Positions 1 to 7,349 of a stretch of DNA of 48,471 nucleotides are shown here, one piece after another. Source of the DNA: Oscillospiraceae bacterium (lineage in GTDB: Bacteria; Bacillota; Clostridia; Oscillospirales; Oscillospiraceae); assembly GCA_017448145.1 (NCBI GenBank), contig JAFSMA010000012.1:1-48471 (forward strand), in the 5' to 3' direction. The notes below the pieces were generated by a model. That model did not search any database. It saw only the letters and a program-made list of their open reading frames with translations, and was not told the origin of the DNA. The position numbers were made by a program, and so were the translations under genes. Position 1 is the first letter of the stretch. Every line of letters starts with the position of its first letter.

Positions 1-440
1 CGCATGGCGTCGTCCTCCCGGGCCTCCACCACGCCCAGGCCGATGGTGGCCAGGCATACCACGCCGGTGGCAATAAGCTGCAACGGCACCAGATCCCGCA
101 GCCCGCCCATGATGAGGGTCATAATCACCACCAGCGCCCCGGAGGAATTGCAGATGGGGGAGGAGATGGACAGCTCAATGTACCGCAATCCCGCGTAGCC
201 GATGGCCATGGAGATGATGTACAGCAGCGAAACCGGCAGATACGTCACCATCACGTGCCAGCTCATCTCCACCCCGCCGATGAAAATCTCATAGCAGGCG
301 TGGAGACCCATCACCAGGCCCACCGCCATCACCATTTTCAAATGGCTTAATTTGTCGTCCTCATGATTGCACCCGATTTTGCTGAACAGGTCGGAACCGC
401 TCCAGCAGAACAGGCAGATAATGGAAAACCAAAACCACAT
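1..440 (-). CDS. EamA/DMT-like integral membrane transporter, partial
   Basis: The frame opens at an ATG read from 440 and runs off the left edge, so only about 146 N-terminal residues are visible. They start MWFWFSIICLFCWSGSDLFSK and form four or five hydrophobic segments separated by short polar loops. The fold pattern, the early W-S-G-S-D-x-F-S-K stretch and the later GALVVIMTLIMGG segment resemble the drug/metabolite (EamA) transporter superfamily, which moves small molecules across the inner membrane. An AAGGAG site lies about 13 nt upstream, a long spacing. It follows the YnbB-like gene on the same strand with roughly a 100-bp gap, so it may be the next gene of that unit. The substrate cannot be told, and the family call is tentative because the C-terminal half is outside the window. 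Confidence 0.6.
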   Translation of the reverse strand, partial: MWFWFSIICLFCWSGSDLFSKIGCNHEDDKLSHLKMVMAVGLVMGLHACYEIFIGGVEMSWHVMVTYLPVSLLYIISMAIGYAGLRYIELSISSPICNSSGALVVIMTLIMGGLRDLVPLQLIATGVVCLATIGLGVVEAREDDAM

Positions 441-542
441 ATCAATTTATAAACTCCTTTTCTGTTATGTCAAATCCGCAGAAAAGGGAAGGGGTGGCGG
501 CCTCCGCCGAAAGGGGTGGTTGGGCGTCGTCATCGTCGTCGT

Positions 543-1820
543 TTACAGGTTCAGCAAACCTGCCTCCATCATTTTTTGCAGGCTCATCATCACGCCGATT
601 TTGGCGTGATACCAGGTGAGCCCTCCCTGGAAATACACCGCGTAAGGGGGCCGGATGGGACCGTCGGTGCTCAGCTCAATGCTGGAGCCCTGGTTGAAGG
701 CTCCTGCCGCCATAATGATCTCGCTGTCGTAGCCCGCCATGGCCGAGGGGGTGGGGGTGGCGTAGCTGTCCACCGGCGCCGCCGCCTGAATGCCCCGGCA
801 GAAGGCGATCATGGCCTCCCGGGAGCCCAGCTCAATGCACTGGATGATGTCGTGGCGCACCTCGCCGGCGGCGGGGACAACCCGGAAGCCCAGCTTCTCG
901 TAGCAGGCGGCGGCAAAGGCCGCGCCCTTCACCGCGGAGGCCACCACCGTGGGTGCCAGAAACAGGCCCTGGAAGAAGGATTGCAGCAGGTTCATGTTGG
1001 CCCCCAGCTCCTTGCCCAGGCCCGGCGCCGTCAGGCGGCAGGCGCAGCGCTCCACCAGGTCGGCCCGGCCGCACACGTAGCCTCCGGTGGTGGCAAGGCC
1101 GCCGCCGGGGTTCTTGATGAGGCTGCCCGCCATGATGTCGGCCCCCACGTGGATGGGGTCCTTTTCCTCCACAAACTCGCCGTAGCAGTTGTCCACCATG
1201 CAGATGATGTCGGGCTTGCACTGCTTGCAAAAGGCAATCAGCTTCCCGATCTCCGCCACGCCGAAGCTGGGCCGGGTGGCGTAGCCCTTGCTGCGCTGAA
1301 TGGTCACCATCTTGGTCTTTTCGTTGATGGCCCTGCGGATGCCCTCATAGTCAAAGGTGCCGTCCGGCAGCAGATCCACCTGCCGGTAGCTGACGCCGTA
1401 TTCCTTCAATGAGCCTACGGCGTCCCGGATGCCGATGACCTCCTCCATGGTGTCGTAGGGGGCCCCCACCGGGGAGAGCAGCTCGTCCCCCGGCAGCAGA
1501 TTGGCGCTGAGGGCCAGGTAGAGAGCGTGGGTGCCGCAGGTGATCTGGGGCCGCACCAATGCGTCCTCCGCCCCAAAGCACAGGGCGTACACCTTCTCCA
1601 GCACCTCCCGGCCCATATCGTCGTTGCCATAGCCGGTGGAGGGGTTGAAGTGGGTCACGTTTACGCCGCATTCCTGCATGGCGTGAAGCACCTTGGCCTG
1701 GTTGTATTCCGCAATGGCGTCGATGCGGGCAAATTCCTCCTGCAAGGCGGGCAGCACGCTGTCGGCAAAGGCCAGCACCTTGTCATCCAGCCCGAATTGA
1801 CGGTAGATTTCCTTGTTCAT
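543..1820 (-). CDS. ynbB: YnbB-type PLP-dependent lyase (methionine gamma-lyase family, 'aluminum resistance protein')
   Basis: A 425-residue cytoplasmic PLP enzyme of fold type I. The start MNKEIYRQFG is preceded by AGAAAGGA, which favours it over an upstream in-frame extension. Typical family signs are FNPSTGYGNDDMGRE near the N terminus, the RPQITCGTHAL cofactor stretch, a DNCYGEFVEEKDP aspartate region, and the SLIKNPGGG motif whose lysine should bind PLP. The length matches full members of the Alum_res/YnbB family. That family is annotated as methionine gamma-lyase-like, but the physiological substrate is mostly unproven. The gene begins 20 bp after the stop of the hypothetical gene at 1841-2581, so they are probably co-transcribed from the promoter near 2607-2635. 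Family certain; reaction inferred. Confidence 0.9.
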   Translation of the reverse strand: MNKEIYRQFGLDDKVLAFADSVLPALQEEFARIDAIAEYNQAKVLHAMQECGVNVTHFNPSTGYGNDDMGREVLEKVYALCFGAEDALVRPQITCGTHALYLALSANLLPGDELLSPVGAPYDTMEEVIGIRDAVGSLKEYGVSYRQVDLLPDGTFDYEGIRRAINEKTKMVTIQRSKGYATRPSFGVAEIGKLIAFCKQCKPDIICMVDNCYGEFVEEKDPIHVGADIMAGSLIKNPGGGLATTGGYVCGRADLVERCACRLTAPGLGKELGANMNLLQSFFQGLFLAPTVVASAVKGAAFAAACYEKLGFRVVPAAGEVRHDIIQCIELGSREAMIAFCRGIQAAAPVDSYATPTPSAMAGYDSEIIMAAGAFNQGSSIELSTDGPIRPPYAVYFQGGLTWYHAKIGVMMSLQKMMEAGLLNL

Positions 1821-1840
1821 CGGTATATCCTTTCTCACGG

Positions 1841-2581
1841 TCACAGCGTCTGGGGGAAGACGATGCCGTTTCGTTTCATCATCAGCCGGATGGGGTAATC
1901 CCTGTCCAGATAGTTTCGGCAGTACCATGCATAGGTGGCCTGGGGCAGATGCACCAGCTCCGCCGCCTCCCGGCGGAAGGCCTCAAAGGTGGCCCGGTCG
2001 CCGCTGAGCAGCGCCGCCGCCACGTCTCCCCGGCCCTCCTCCAGCAGCCGGGTAAGGCAGCCGTCCATCATGGCGGCGCACTGCCGTTCCTCGTCGCTGC
2101 CGTAGTCCTCCCGGTGTCCCAGCCAGTATAAAAACTCGTGGGGATCCAAATCGCGGTGTGTGGTGACCTGGCTCAGCTTGAAAAAGGCCTCCCGGTCGTC
2201 CCGCCGCAGGGCGTCTATCAAAAACCGCACCAGCCCGTCGTCCAGGGCCACGCAGTCCAGCAGCACCTCAAATACGTGCTTCCCCGCGTCGGGGTCGGGC
2301 CCGGCTTCCTCCGGGGCGGCTGTCTCCTCCAGCGGCTGCTCTGCCACCTGGGCCAGGGCGTCCAGCCCGCTGTTCTCCGGGGCAAACAGTTCCTCCGGCA
2401 GCGTCCGGCCTTCTTTGGCGGCGCAGGCTTTCACGAAGTCCGCCACGCCCATCTCCGCCACGGCGCGGGTCAGCGAGGCCATCTCCTCCGCCTCGTCCCC
2501 CTCCGCCAACTCCACCGGCGAGGGGAACTCGCCCTGGGTGATGCGTGTGATGTAGTCCAGAAAACAGTCGAATAAAGTCAT
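1841..2581 (-). CDS. Hypothetical acidic cytoplasmic protein
   Basis: A 246-residue protein starting MTLFDCFLDYITRITQGEF, with a GGAAAGGCGGCGAGG ribosome site just upstream. It is not recognised. The N-terminal half is strongly acidic, with a Pro/Glu/Ala-rich linker around residues 75-105. The C-terminal half is predicted helical and contains HEFLYWLGHREDYG and an aromatic stretch TYAWYCRNYLDRDYPIRLMM. There are no membrane segments, signal peptide or cysteine clusters. A longer in-frame ATG at 3013 exists but would read through the divergent GIY-YIG gene and is rejected. It is the first gene of a likely two- or three-gene unit with the YnbB-like gene, so a linked role is possible but unproven. 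Confidence 0.75.
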   Translation of the reverse strand: MTLFDCFLDYITRITQGEFPSPVELAEGDEAEEMASLTRAVAEMGVADFVKACAAKEGRTLPEELFAPENSGLDALAQVAEQPLEETAAPEEAGPDPDAGKHVFEVLLDCVALDDGLVRFLIDALRRDDREAFFKLSQVTTHRDLDPHEFLYWLGHREDYGSDEERQCAAMMDGCLTRLLEEGRGDVAAALLSGDRATFEAFRREAAELVHLPQATYAWYCRNYLDRDYPIRLMMKRNGIVFPQTL

Positions 2582-2606
2582 ACCCTCGCCGCCTTTCCAG
2601 ACCGTG

Positions 2607-2652
2607 ATTTTATCATACAGCAGTTGCCAATGCAAGAAAAAACCGCTATACT
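2607..2652. promoter_or_regulatory. Face-to-face divergent sigma-A promoters
   Basis: On the plus strand TTGCCA (2624-2629), a 17-nt spacer and TATACT (2647-2652) lead to the GIY-YIG gene at 2681. On the minus strand TTGCAT (2635-2630), a 17-nt spacer and TAAAAT (2612-2607) lead to the gene ending at 1841. The two -35 boxes abut, so polymerase at one should hinder the other. Seen directly as matches to consensus; activity is inferred. Confidence 0.7.
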
Positions 2653-2680
2653 GGGGAAAAACCATCCAAAAGAGGGCCCT

Positions 2681-3019
2681 ATGTACTACGTCTATATGAT
2701 TCTCTGCCGAGGCGGCGGCTACTATACCGGCCTCACCAACGACCTCCCCCACCGTATGCGTGCCCACGCCGCCGGCAAGGGCGGCCGCTATACCCATGCC
2801 CACCCGCCCCTGGCCCTGGCGGCCCTGTGGCGCTGTGCCAGCGAGACCGCCGCCCGCCGACTGGAATACGCCGTCAAAAAACGCCTCCACCGCCGGGAGA
2901 AAGAAGCCCTCATCGCCCACCCGGAGGACCTGCCCTTTGCCCACCTCCCCCACGAGGACTATCAATCCGTCCCCGGCGTCACGCTGGTGGACTGCCTGGA
3001 GGGCCGCTTCCATGATTGA
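2681..3019 (+). CDS. GIY-YIG nuclease-superfamily protein (YhbQ/UPF0213-like)
   Basis: A 112-residue single-domain GIY-YIG protein. The core reads YYVYMILCRGGG followed by YYTGLTNDLPHRMRAH, the two halves of the GIY...YIG motif, with the conserved Arg in DLPHRM. Later come a Tyr/Thr block in GGRYTHAHPPL and a Glu in ASETAARRLEYAVK, the usual metal-ligand position. The chosen start has AGAGGG about 5 nt upstream and sits just after the promoter; an ATG at 2624 lies inside the -35 box and is rejected. Small stand-alone proteins of this family are widespread and are thought to act on nucleic acid, but their role is poorly defined. The stop overlaps the start of the downstream dus gene by 8 nt, so the two are translationally coupled. 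Confidence 0.9.
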   Translation: MYYVYMILCRGGGYYTGLTNDLPHRMRAHAAGKGGRYTHAHPPLALAALWRCASETAARRLEYAVKKRLHRREKEALIAHPEDLPFAHLPHEDYQSVPGVTLVDCLEGRFHD

Positions 3020-3956
3020 GCTCTACGCCGCCCCCTTGGAGGGCATCACCACCGCCGTCTGGCGCGCCGCCCACCGCCGCATCTTCGGCGGCGCCGACCG
3101 CTACTACACCCCCTTTCTCTCCCCCAACGCCAATTTGTCCTTCCAGCCCAGGGAGCTGCGGGAGATCGCCACCGGTGAGCCGGATTTGGTGCCCCAGCTG
3201 CTGACCAACCGCCCGGAATACTTCCTCTGGGCCGCCCGTGAGCTGGAAAAAATGGGTTTCCGCCAGGTGGATTTCAACCTGGGCTGCCCCAGCGGCACGG
3301 TGGTGGCCAAGCATAAGGGCGCCGGCCTCCTCACCGACCCCCAAGAGCTGGACGCGGTGCTGGCGGAAATCTTCGCCGCCCTGCCCCACATGGCCGTCTC
3401 CGTCAAAACCCGCATCGGCCGCTATGACACCGTGGAGTGGCCTGCCCTGCTGGCGGTGTATGAAACATACCCCCTCTGCCAGCTCACCGTCCACCCCCGG
3501 GTCCAAAAGGAATTCTATACCGGTGCCGCCCACCGTGACGTGTTCCTCGCCACCCTCCATTCCACCCGCCTCCCCCTGGTGTATAACGGCGACGTCACCA
3601 CCCCCGCCGACCCCGCCCTCACCTGGGGCTGCCCGGTGATGGTGGGCCGCGGCCTTGCCGCCGACCCGGCCCTTTTCCGCCGTATCCGTGGCGGCAGCCC
3701 CGCCACCCGCCAAGAGCTGCGGCAGTTTCACGACGCCCTCTACGACGGCTACGCCGCCTACATGGGCCCCGCCGCCGTAGGCCGTATGCGGGAGCTGTGG
3801 AACTACCTGGCCCAACGCTACCGTGACGCCGACCGCCCCCTCAAGGCCATCCGCAAGGCCAAATCCCCCGCCGACTATCTCCCCGCCGCCCGGGCCATCC
3901 TGGACACCTGCCCCCTCACCGACGACCTGTCAAAAAACGGCATAGCCGTTTTTTGA
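3012..3956 (+). CDS. tRNA-dihydrouridine synthase family protein
   Basis: A 314-residue FMN-dependent TIM-barrel enzyme that reduces uridine to dihydrouridine in tRNA. The N-terminal APLEGITTAVWR matches the usual 'AP M.G.T...FR' flavin-binding strand. NFNLGCPSGTVVAKHKGAGLL carries the catalytic cysteine (about residue 92) and the K-G-A-G loop; SVKTRIG gives the conserved Lys (about 132) and TVHPR the conserved His (about 161). YNGDV and MVGRGL form the phosphate-binding end of the barrel. The ATG overlaps the GIY-YIG stop by 8 nt. The last residues (LSKNGIAVF) are encoded by the left and right arms of the terminator stem, so the C-terminal tail is partly a by-product of that hairpin. Which tRNA position is modified cannot be told. 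Confidence 0.93.
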   Translation: MIELYAAPLEGITTAVWRAAHRRIFGGADRYYTPFLSPNANLSFQPRELREIATGEPDLVPQLLTNRPEYFLWAARELEKMGFRQVDFNLGCPSGTVVAKHKGAGLLTDPQELDAVLAEIFAALPHMAVSVKTRIGRYDTVEWPALLAVYETYPLCQLTVHPRVQKEFYTGAAHRDVFLATLHSTRLPLVYNGDVTTPADPALTWGCPVMVGRGLAADPALFRRIRGGSPATRQELRQFHDALYDGYAAYMGPAAVGRMRELWNYLAQRYRDADRPLKAIRKAKSPADYLPAARAILDTCPLTDDLSKNGIAVF

Positions 3957-3957
3957 C
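3929..3957 (+). terminator. Terminator overlapping the dus stop codon
   Basis: A perfect 13-bp inverted repeat (3929-3941 with 3945-3957, 3-nt loop ATA) whose right arm contains six T residues and the TGA stop of the dus gene. It is rich in A/T at the outer stem and could end transcription in either direction. Confidence 0.6.
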
Positions 3958-3983
3958 AAAGGGAGTGCAGTCTACTACGCGCA

Positions 3984-4098
3984 CGAATCGTGAGCCTTTG
4001 GCCCACGATTCGCACACTTCGTAGCCTGAGAAGTAAAATTTCCGACGTACACGCCGCCGGAAATTTTGTTTTTATGGGTTCGCGCCGTCCGCGGCGCG
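3984..4098. repeat. Three consecutive stem-loops between convergent genes
   Basis: Between two convergent genes are three further inverted repeats: 3984-4012 (CGAATCGTG...CACGATTCG with an inner GCC-TTT-GGC), 4035-4067 (AAAATTTCCG...CGGAAATTTT) and 4081-4098 (CGCGCCG...CGGCGCG). None encodes a recognisable protein, and small frames here are by-products. They could be decayed terminators or a small mobile palindromic element. Confidence 0.6.
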
Positions 4099-4124
4099 AA
4101 ATCTGCGATGCTTTTGACAAAATG

Positions 4125-4156
4125 GGAAACACCGCCTCGAAAGAGGCGGTGTTTCC
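4125..4156. terminator. Strong hairpin terminator with GAAA loop
   Basis: A perfect 14-bp stem (4125-4138 with 4143-4156) closed by a GAAA tetraloop, lying 19 bp beyond the stop of the G5/3D gene. It most likely terminates that minus-strand gene and may also act on transcripts from the dus side. The T-tract is weak on both sides. Confidence 0.7.
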
Positions 4157-4174
4157 GCATTTGCCATTCAATCA

Positions 4175-5533
4175 TCAGGGCGACGTTTTCAAAATATAGC
4201 ACGTCACGTTTCGCCGCCCCCACCGGGCGCAATCGGCATAGGTGGGGTACCACACGTCGATGATGTTGCCCTTCACCGCGCCGCCGCAGTCGTAAGCGGT
4301 GGCGGTGCCGTACACCAGGCCGGTGCTGCCCGCCTTTCCCACATACATGGTGGTGCCGTAGGCGTACACCTTGGGGTCCACCGCCATCACGCCCTTGCCC
4401 ACGGCGTGGCCCGTGGCGGTCTTCACGCCGCCGTAGTAGGCGGTGGCGTTGTTGATGACCTCCCGGGTGTAGATCATACTGTGGCCGTCGTCAAATATCA
4501 GGTAGCCGCCGCTGCCATCGGCAAAGGGATGGGCGGACACGGCCCTGGCCTCGTTGGGCTGGGAATACACCAGCTTGCCGTACTCCACGATCTGGGTCAC
4601 GGCGGAGTCGTCCTGCCGGTCCACCAGCAGGCTGTGCACCAGCCGCCCCATGCGGTAGATGTCCTCATAGGTGTCGGTGACGTACCCCGGCTCCCCCTTC
4701 TGTACGACCTTATATTGCCCTGCCGGCAGCGTGTAATTGGAATAGCTGACGGTCTTGTAGGGCGACACGGTGCGCTCGGTGCGCTCAAAGCGCAGCTCGT
4801 CGCTGATGTGGATGAGGGGCGCATCCCCGGCGATGTTGATGGCGATCATCTCCCGGGCTGTGGGCGTGATCTCCAGCCGCCGCAGCAGATTGTCCACCGT
4901 CTCCTTCCAGCTCTCCACGGTGACGACCTCATCGCCGTGGCGCACAGTCACCATCAATCCCTCCTGCAAAATCAGCTGTGCGTCCCCCGTGTCCTCGGGG
5001 CTGATGCGCAGCATGGGGGTGTCCTCCTCCCAGGTGGGGTAGTTCATAATGACCCGGGGGCCGTTATCGTCCACCAGCAGATAGATCTGTTGGGCCCGGG
5101 AGGGCAGGGCGTAGGCCACGCACAGGGGCAGCGCCACCAGCGATACCAACGCGCAGTAAAACGTGAGCCGCACCAGGCTGTGGCGGTTGAAAAAGAAATG
5201 GGCCCTCTGCAAAAACTGGTACTGTGGCAGCTCCCATACGGCCCGGCAAAACCGCCGCACCCTGTCCGCCACGCCCCGGGCGAAGGCCGTGGCGCAAAAC
5301 CGCGTCCACCGGCGGTGGCACCATAGCGCCAACAGGATGTCCAGTCGGCACAGCCACCGCCGTGCCGCTGCCGCCTGCACGCTCCACCATGCGCCCACCA
5401 CGCCCAGCAGCCACGCAAGGGCCTGGTACTGGGGCAGCGCCCGCACCGCCTGGCCCAGGGTCTCTTTCGGCACCGGTGGGAGCAGTTCATATTGTGTGAA
5501 TGGATCTCTCATAACCGTAATCGGCCCTCCCAT
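4175..5533 (-). CDS. DUF348/G5/3D-domain cell-wall protein (YabE/Rpf-like)
   Basis: About 452 residues. An N-terminal, Trp/Arg-rich cytoplasmic stretch of about 115 residues precedes one membrane segment (about 119-141, RLTFYCALVSLVALPLCVAYAL). Outside the membrane come DUF348-type repeats, a G5-like segment (about 255-335) and a C-terminal 3D domain (about 385-450) with DPKVYAYGTTMYV and TAYDCGGAVKGNIIDVW. The aspartates of the 3D domain match the catalytic set of lytic transglycosylase-like proteins. Family members remodel peptidoglycan during growth, germination or resuscitation. The ATG at 5533 has AGAAAGGA 10 nt upstream; an alternative ATG at 5512 gives 445 residues. The long N-terminal region ahead of the anchor is unusual for YabE proteins. 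Confidence 0.88.
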   Translation of the reverse strand: MGGPITVMRDPFTQYELLPPVPKETLGQAVRALPQYQALAWLLGVVGAWWSVQAAAARRWLCRLDILLALWCHRRWTRFCATAFARGVADRVRRFCRAVWELPQYQFLQRAHFFFNRHSLVRLTFYCALVSLVALPLCVAYALPSRAQQIYLLVDDNGPRVIMNYPTWEEDTPMLRISPEDTGDAQLILQEGLMVTVRHGDEVVTVESWKETVDNLLRRLEITPTAREMIAINIAGDAPLIHISDELRFERTERTVSPYKTVSYSNYTLPAGQYKVVQKGEPGYVTDTYEDIYRMGRLVHSLLVDRQDDSAVTQIVEYGKLVYSQPNEARAVSAHPFADGSGGYLIFDDGHSMIYTREVINNATAYYGGVKTATGHAVGKGVMAVDPKVYAYGTTMYVGKAGSTGLVYGTATAYDCGGAVKGNIIDVWYPTYADCARWGRRNVTCYILKTSP

Positions 5534-5573
5534 CGGGGCCGAATCCTTTCTGATTTGCGCAGATACGGGGCGA

Positions 5574-5624
5574 ATTATATCACTTTCGTCGCCGATTGTC
5601 AAATGAGGCCCTCTGTGCTATACT
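5574..5624. promoter_or_regulatory. Divergent promoters sharing one -35 box
   Basis: Minus strand: TTGACA (5602-5597), 17-nt spacer, TATAAT (5579-5574), a perfect sigma-A promoter for the G5/3D gene. Plus strand: TTGTCA (5596-5601), 17-nt spacer, TATACT (5619-5624) for yqeC. The two -35 boxes occupy the same seven bases, so the promoters should be mutually exclusive. Confidence 0.8.
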
Positions 5625-5670
5625 CAGTGGCGGGGCTCTTCCCCTATATTATGCCCGGGAGGCCGTCAAA

Positions 5671-6339
5671 ATGAAACTGTTTGCACTCCTGTCTGTCACC
5701 CCCGGCGTCACCGCCCTCATAGGCAGCGGTGGCAAAACGTCTCTTATGTATCATCTCAGCAGCGAGCTGCGCCGCCACGGCACCGTGCTGCTGGCCACCA
5801 CCACCCACATCTACCCGCCGGAGCAGTTCCCCCTGGCCCTCACGGCGGAGGAATGTGAAAAAGCCCTTCGGGAAAAGGGCGTGGTCTGCACCGGCACCCC
5901 CACCGAACACGGCAAATGGACGGCCCCCGCCTTTGACGGCTGGCAGTCCATGGCGGACTTCGTGCTGGTGGAGGCCGACGGTGCTCACGGCCTGCCGCTG
6001 AAGGCCCATCTGCCCCATGAGCCGGTGATTCCCGATGGCGCGGGCAACGTCATCTGCGTGGTGGGGGCCTCCGGCTGGGGCCAGCCCATCGTGGCCGCCG
6101 CCCACCGCAGCGACCGGTTTGCCGCCCTGGCAGGGGTGGGCCCCCTCACCAAGGCCACGCCGGAGCACACCGCCGCCGTCATCGCCGCCGAGGGCTGGGC
6201 CCACCGGGTGTTCGTCAACCAGACCGACGCCCTTCCCCGCTTCTCCGCCGCCTTCATGGTCAAGGACTTCGCCAAAGCGGTGGGGCTTCCCACCGTCTCC
6301 GGCTCCCTCCGCCAAGGCACCTGGCAGCGCATCCGCTGA
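5671..6339 (+). CDS. yqeC: YqeC, selenium-dependent hydroxylase accessory protein
   Basis: A 222-residue P-loop protein. IGSGGKTSLMYHL (about 17-29) is the nucleotide-binding loop; LATTTHIYPPE and FVLVEADGAHGLPLKAH (about 99-113) are the hallmark blocks of YqeC. The N- and C-terminal blocks (GVGPLTKATPEHTA, FVNQTDAL) also fit. In other genomes YqeC travels with selenium-dependent molybdenum hydroxylases such as purine or xanthine dehydrogenases and with yge genes. No hydroxylase subunit is in this window, but ygeW and ygeY lie 15-17 kb away. The start has GGGAGG about 8 nt upstream and a promoter 50 bp upstream. The gene stands alone, followed by the palindrome array. Confidence 0.88.
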   Translation: MKLFALLSVTPGVTALIGSGGKTSLMYHLSSELRRHGTVLLATTTHIYPPEQFPLALTAEECEKALREKGVVCTGTPTEHGKWTAPAFDGWQSMADFVLVEADGAHGLPLKAHLPHEPVIPDGAGNVICVVGASGWGQPIVAAAHRSDRFAALAGVGPLTKATPEHTAAVIAAEGWAHRVFVNQTDALPRFSAAFMVKDFAKAVGLPTVSGSLRQGTWQRIR

Positions 6340-6355
6340 ATCATACCACGAAACC

Positions 6356-7198
6356 GACACCCCCAAACCCCGGTTGAACGGCAATCGGTTTCAACACCCC
6401 TCCGTAGGGGCGGGGCTCTGCTCCGCCCATCCCGCCGACACCCCCAAACCCCGGTTGAACGGCAAACGGTTTCGACAACCGTCCGTAGGGGTGGGGCTTA
6501 CCCCAAGGGCACTGGCTCCACCAACCGCTCATTCTTCGCGGGGCCTACAGCCGAAGCGCCGCCAGCGGCGGAAGAAGCGAGGCTGTGGCAAGGCAGCGGC
6601 CCGCGTTTCATGGCCTGAAGGGTCTGAAACGCGGCTGCCGCAACGAGGGCAGGGTCGCTGGCGCTGTCCGCCCCAACCCGCCGCCGACACCCCCAAACCC
6701 CGGATGCATGGCAACCGGTATCGACACCCCTCCGTAGGGCGGGACCTATGTGTCCCGCCAAAGCGGCATCGGCAACCCTCGCGAATGGTTGCATGGCAAT
6801 CGGCTTCAACACCCCTTCGTAGGGGCGGACGACCCTGTCCGCCCCAACCCACCGCCGATACCCCCAAACCCCGGTTGGTTGATAAAACGCCTCCACACCA
6901 TCCGTAGGGGCCGACGCCCCCGGCGGCCCGCCATCCCGGCATCGACAACCGCCACGAATGGTCAAATGGCAATCGGCTTCAACACCCCTCCGTAGGGGCG
7001 GGGCTCTGCTCCGCCCAACCCGCCGCCGACACCCCCAAACCCCGGTTGCATGGCAAACGGTATCGACAACCATCCGTAGGGCGGGACCTATGTGTCCCGC
7101 CATCCCGGCATCGACAACCGCCACGAACGGTCAAATGGCAATCGGCCTCGACACCCTCCGTAGGGGCGGACGACTCTGTCCGCCCCAACCAGGCAACG
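6356..7198 (+). repeat. REP-like palindrome array with 171-bp compound period
   Basis: Eight copies of a palindromic core starting GTAGGGGCGG and ending near TCCGCCC occur at 6404, 6485, 6734, 6819, 6904, 6992, 7076 and 7160. Two flank types are visible. Type A starts GACACCCCCAAACCCCGG (6356, 6437, 6686, 6857, 7028); type B contains a GAATGG-like block and TGGCAATCGGC (about 6784, 6955, 7127). From 6686 A and B alternate with an exact 171-bp period for three units; the first two A units are 81 bp apart. The stretch 6509-6685 holds other palindromes (for example CCGCGTTTCA at 6601 with TGAAACGCGG at 6625). No gene is credible here. The core matches sequence inside the RAYT gene at 26196 and 26383. 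Confidence 0.9.
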
Positions 7199-7280
7199 AT
7201 TATTGCGCGGCTGTTGGTGAGATACCCGGCCCCATTCCCCCGCAGGGCGCGACGCCCCGACTTACCGCTTCAACACCCAC

Positions 7281-7332
7281 AAAAACCGATTGGGAACCGC
7301 CGACTTTCCCCGGCCGTCCCCAATCGGTTTTT
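7281..7332. terminator. Terminator with 14-bp stem
   Basis: AAAAACCGATTGGG (7281-7294) pairs perfectly with 7319-7332. Read on the minus strand the stem ends in a T-run, so it should terminate the ABC exporter genes that stop at 7350; it also stops plus-strand transcription out of the repeat array. Confidence 0.85.
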
Positions 7333-7349
7333 GCATTTTCACAGACAAT

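Noticed and set aside
6035..6907. Pro/Thr-rich protein encoded through the repeat array
   Set aside because: It starts inside yqeC in another frame and its composition comes from the repeats; no ribosome site.
6356..7198. CRISPR array
   Set aside because: Repeats are long, imperfect and palindromic, spacing is 81 or 171 bp, 'spacers' are themselves related, and no cas genes are near.
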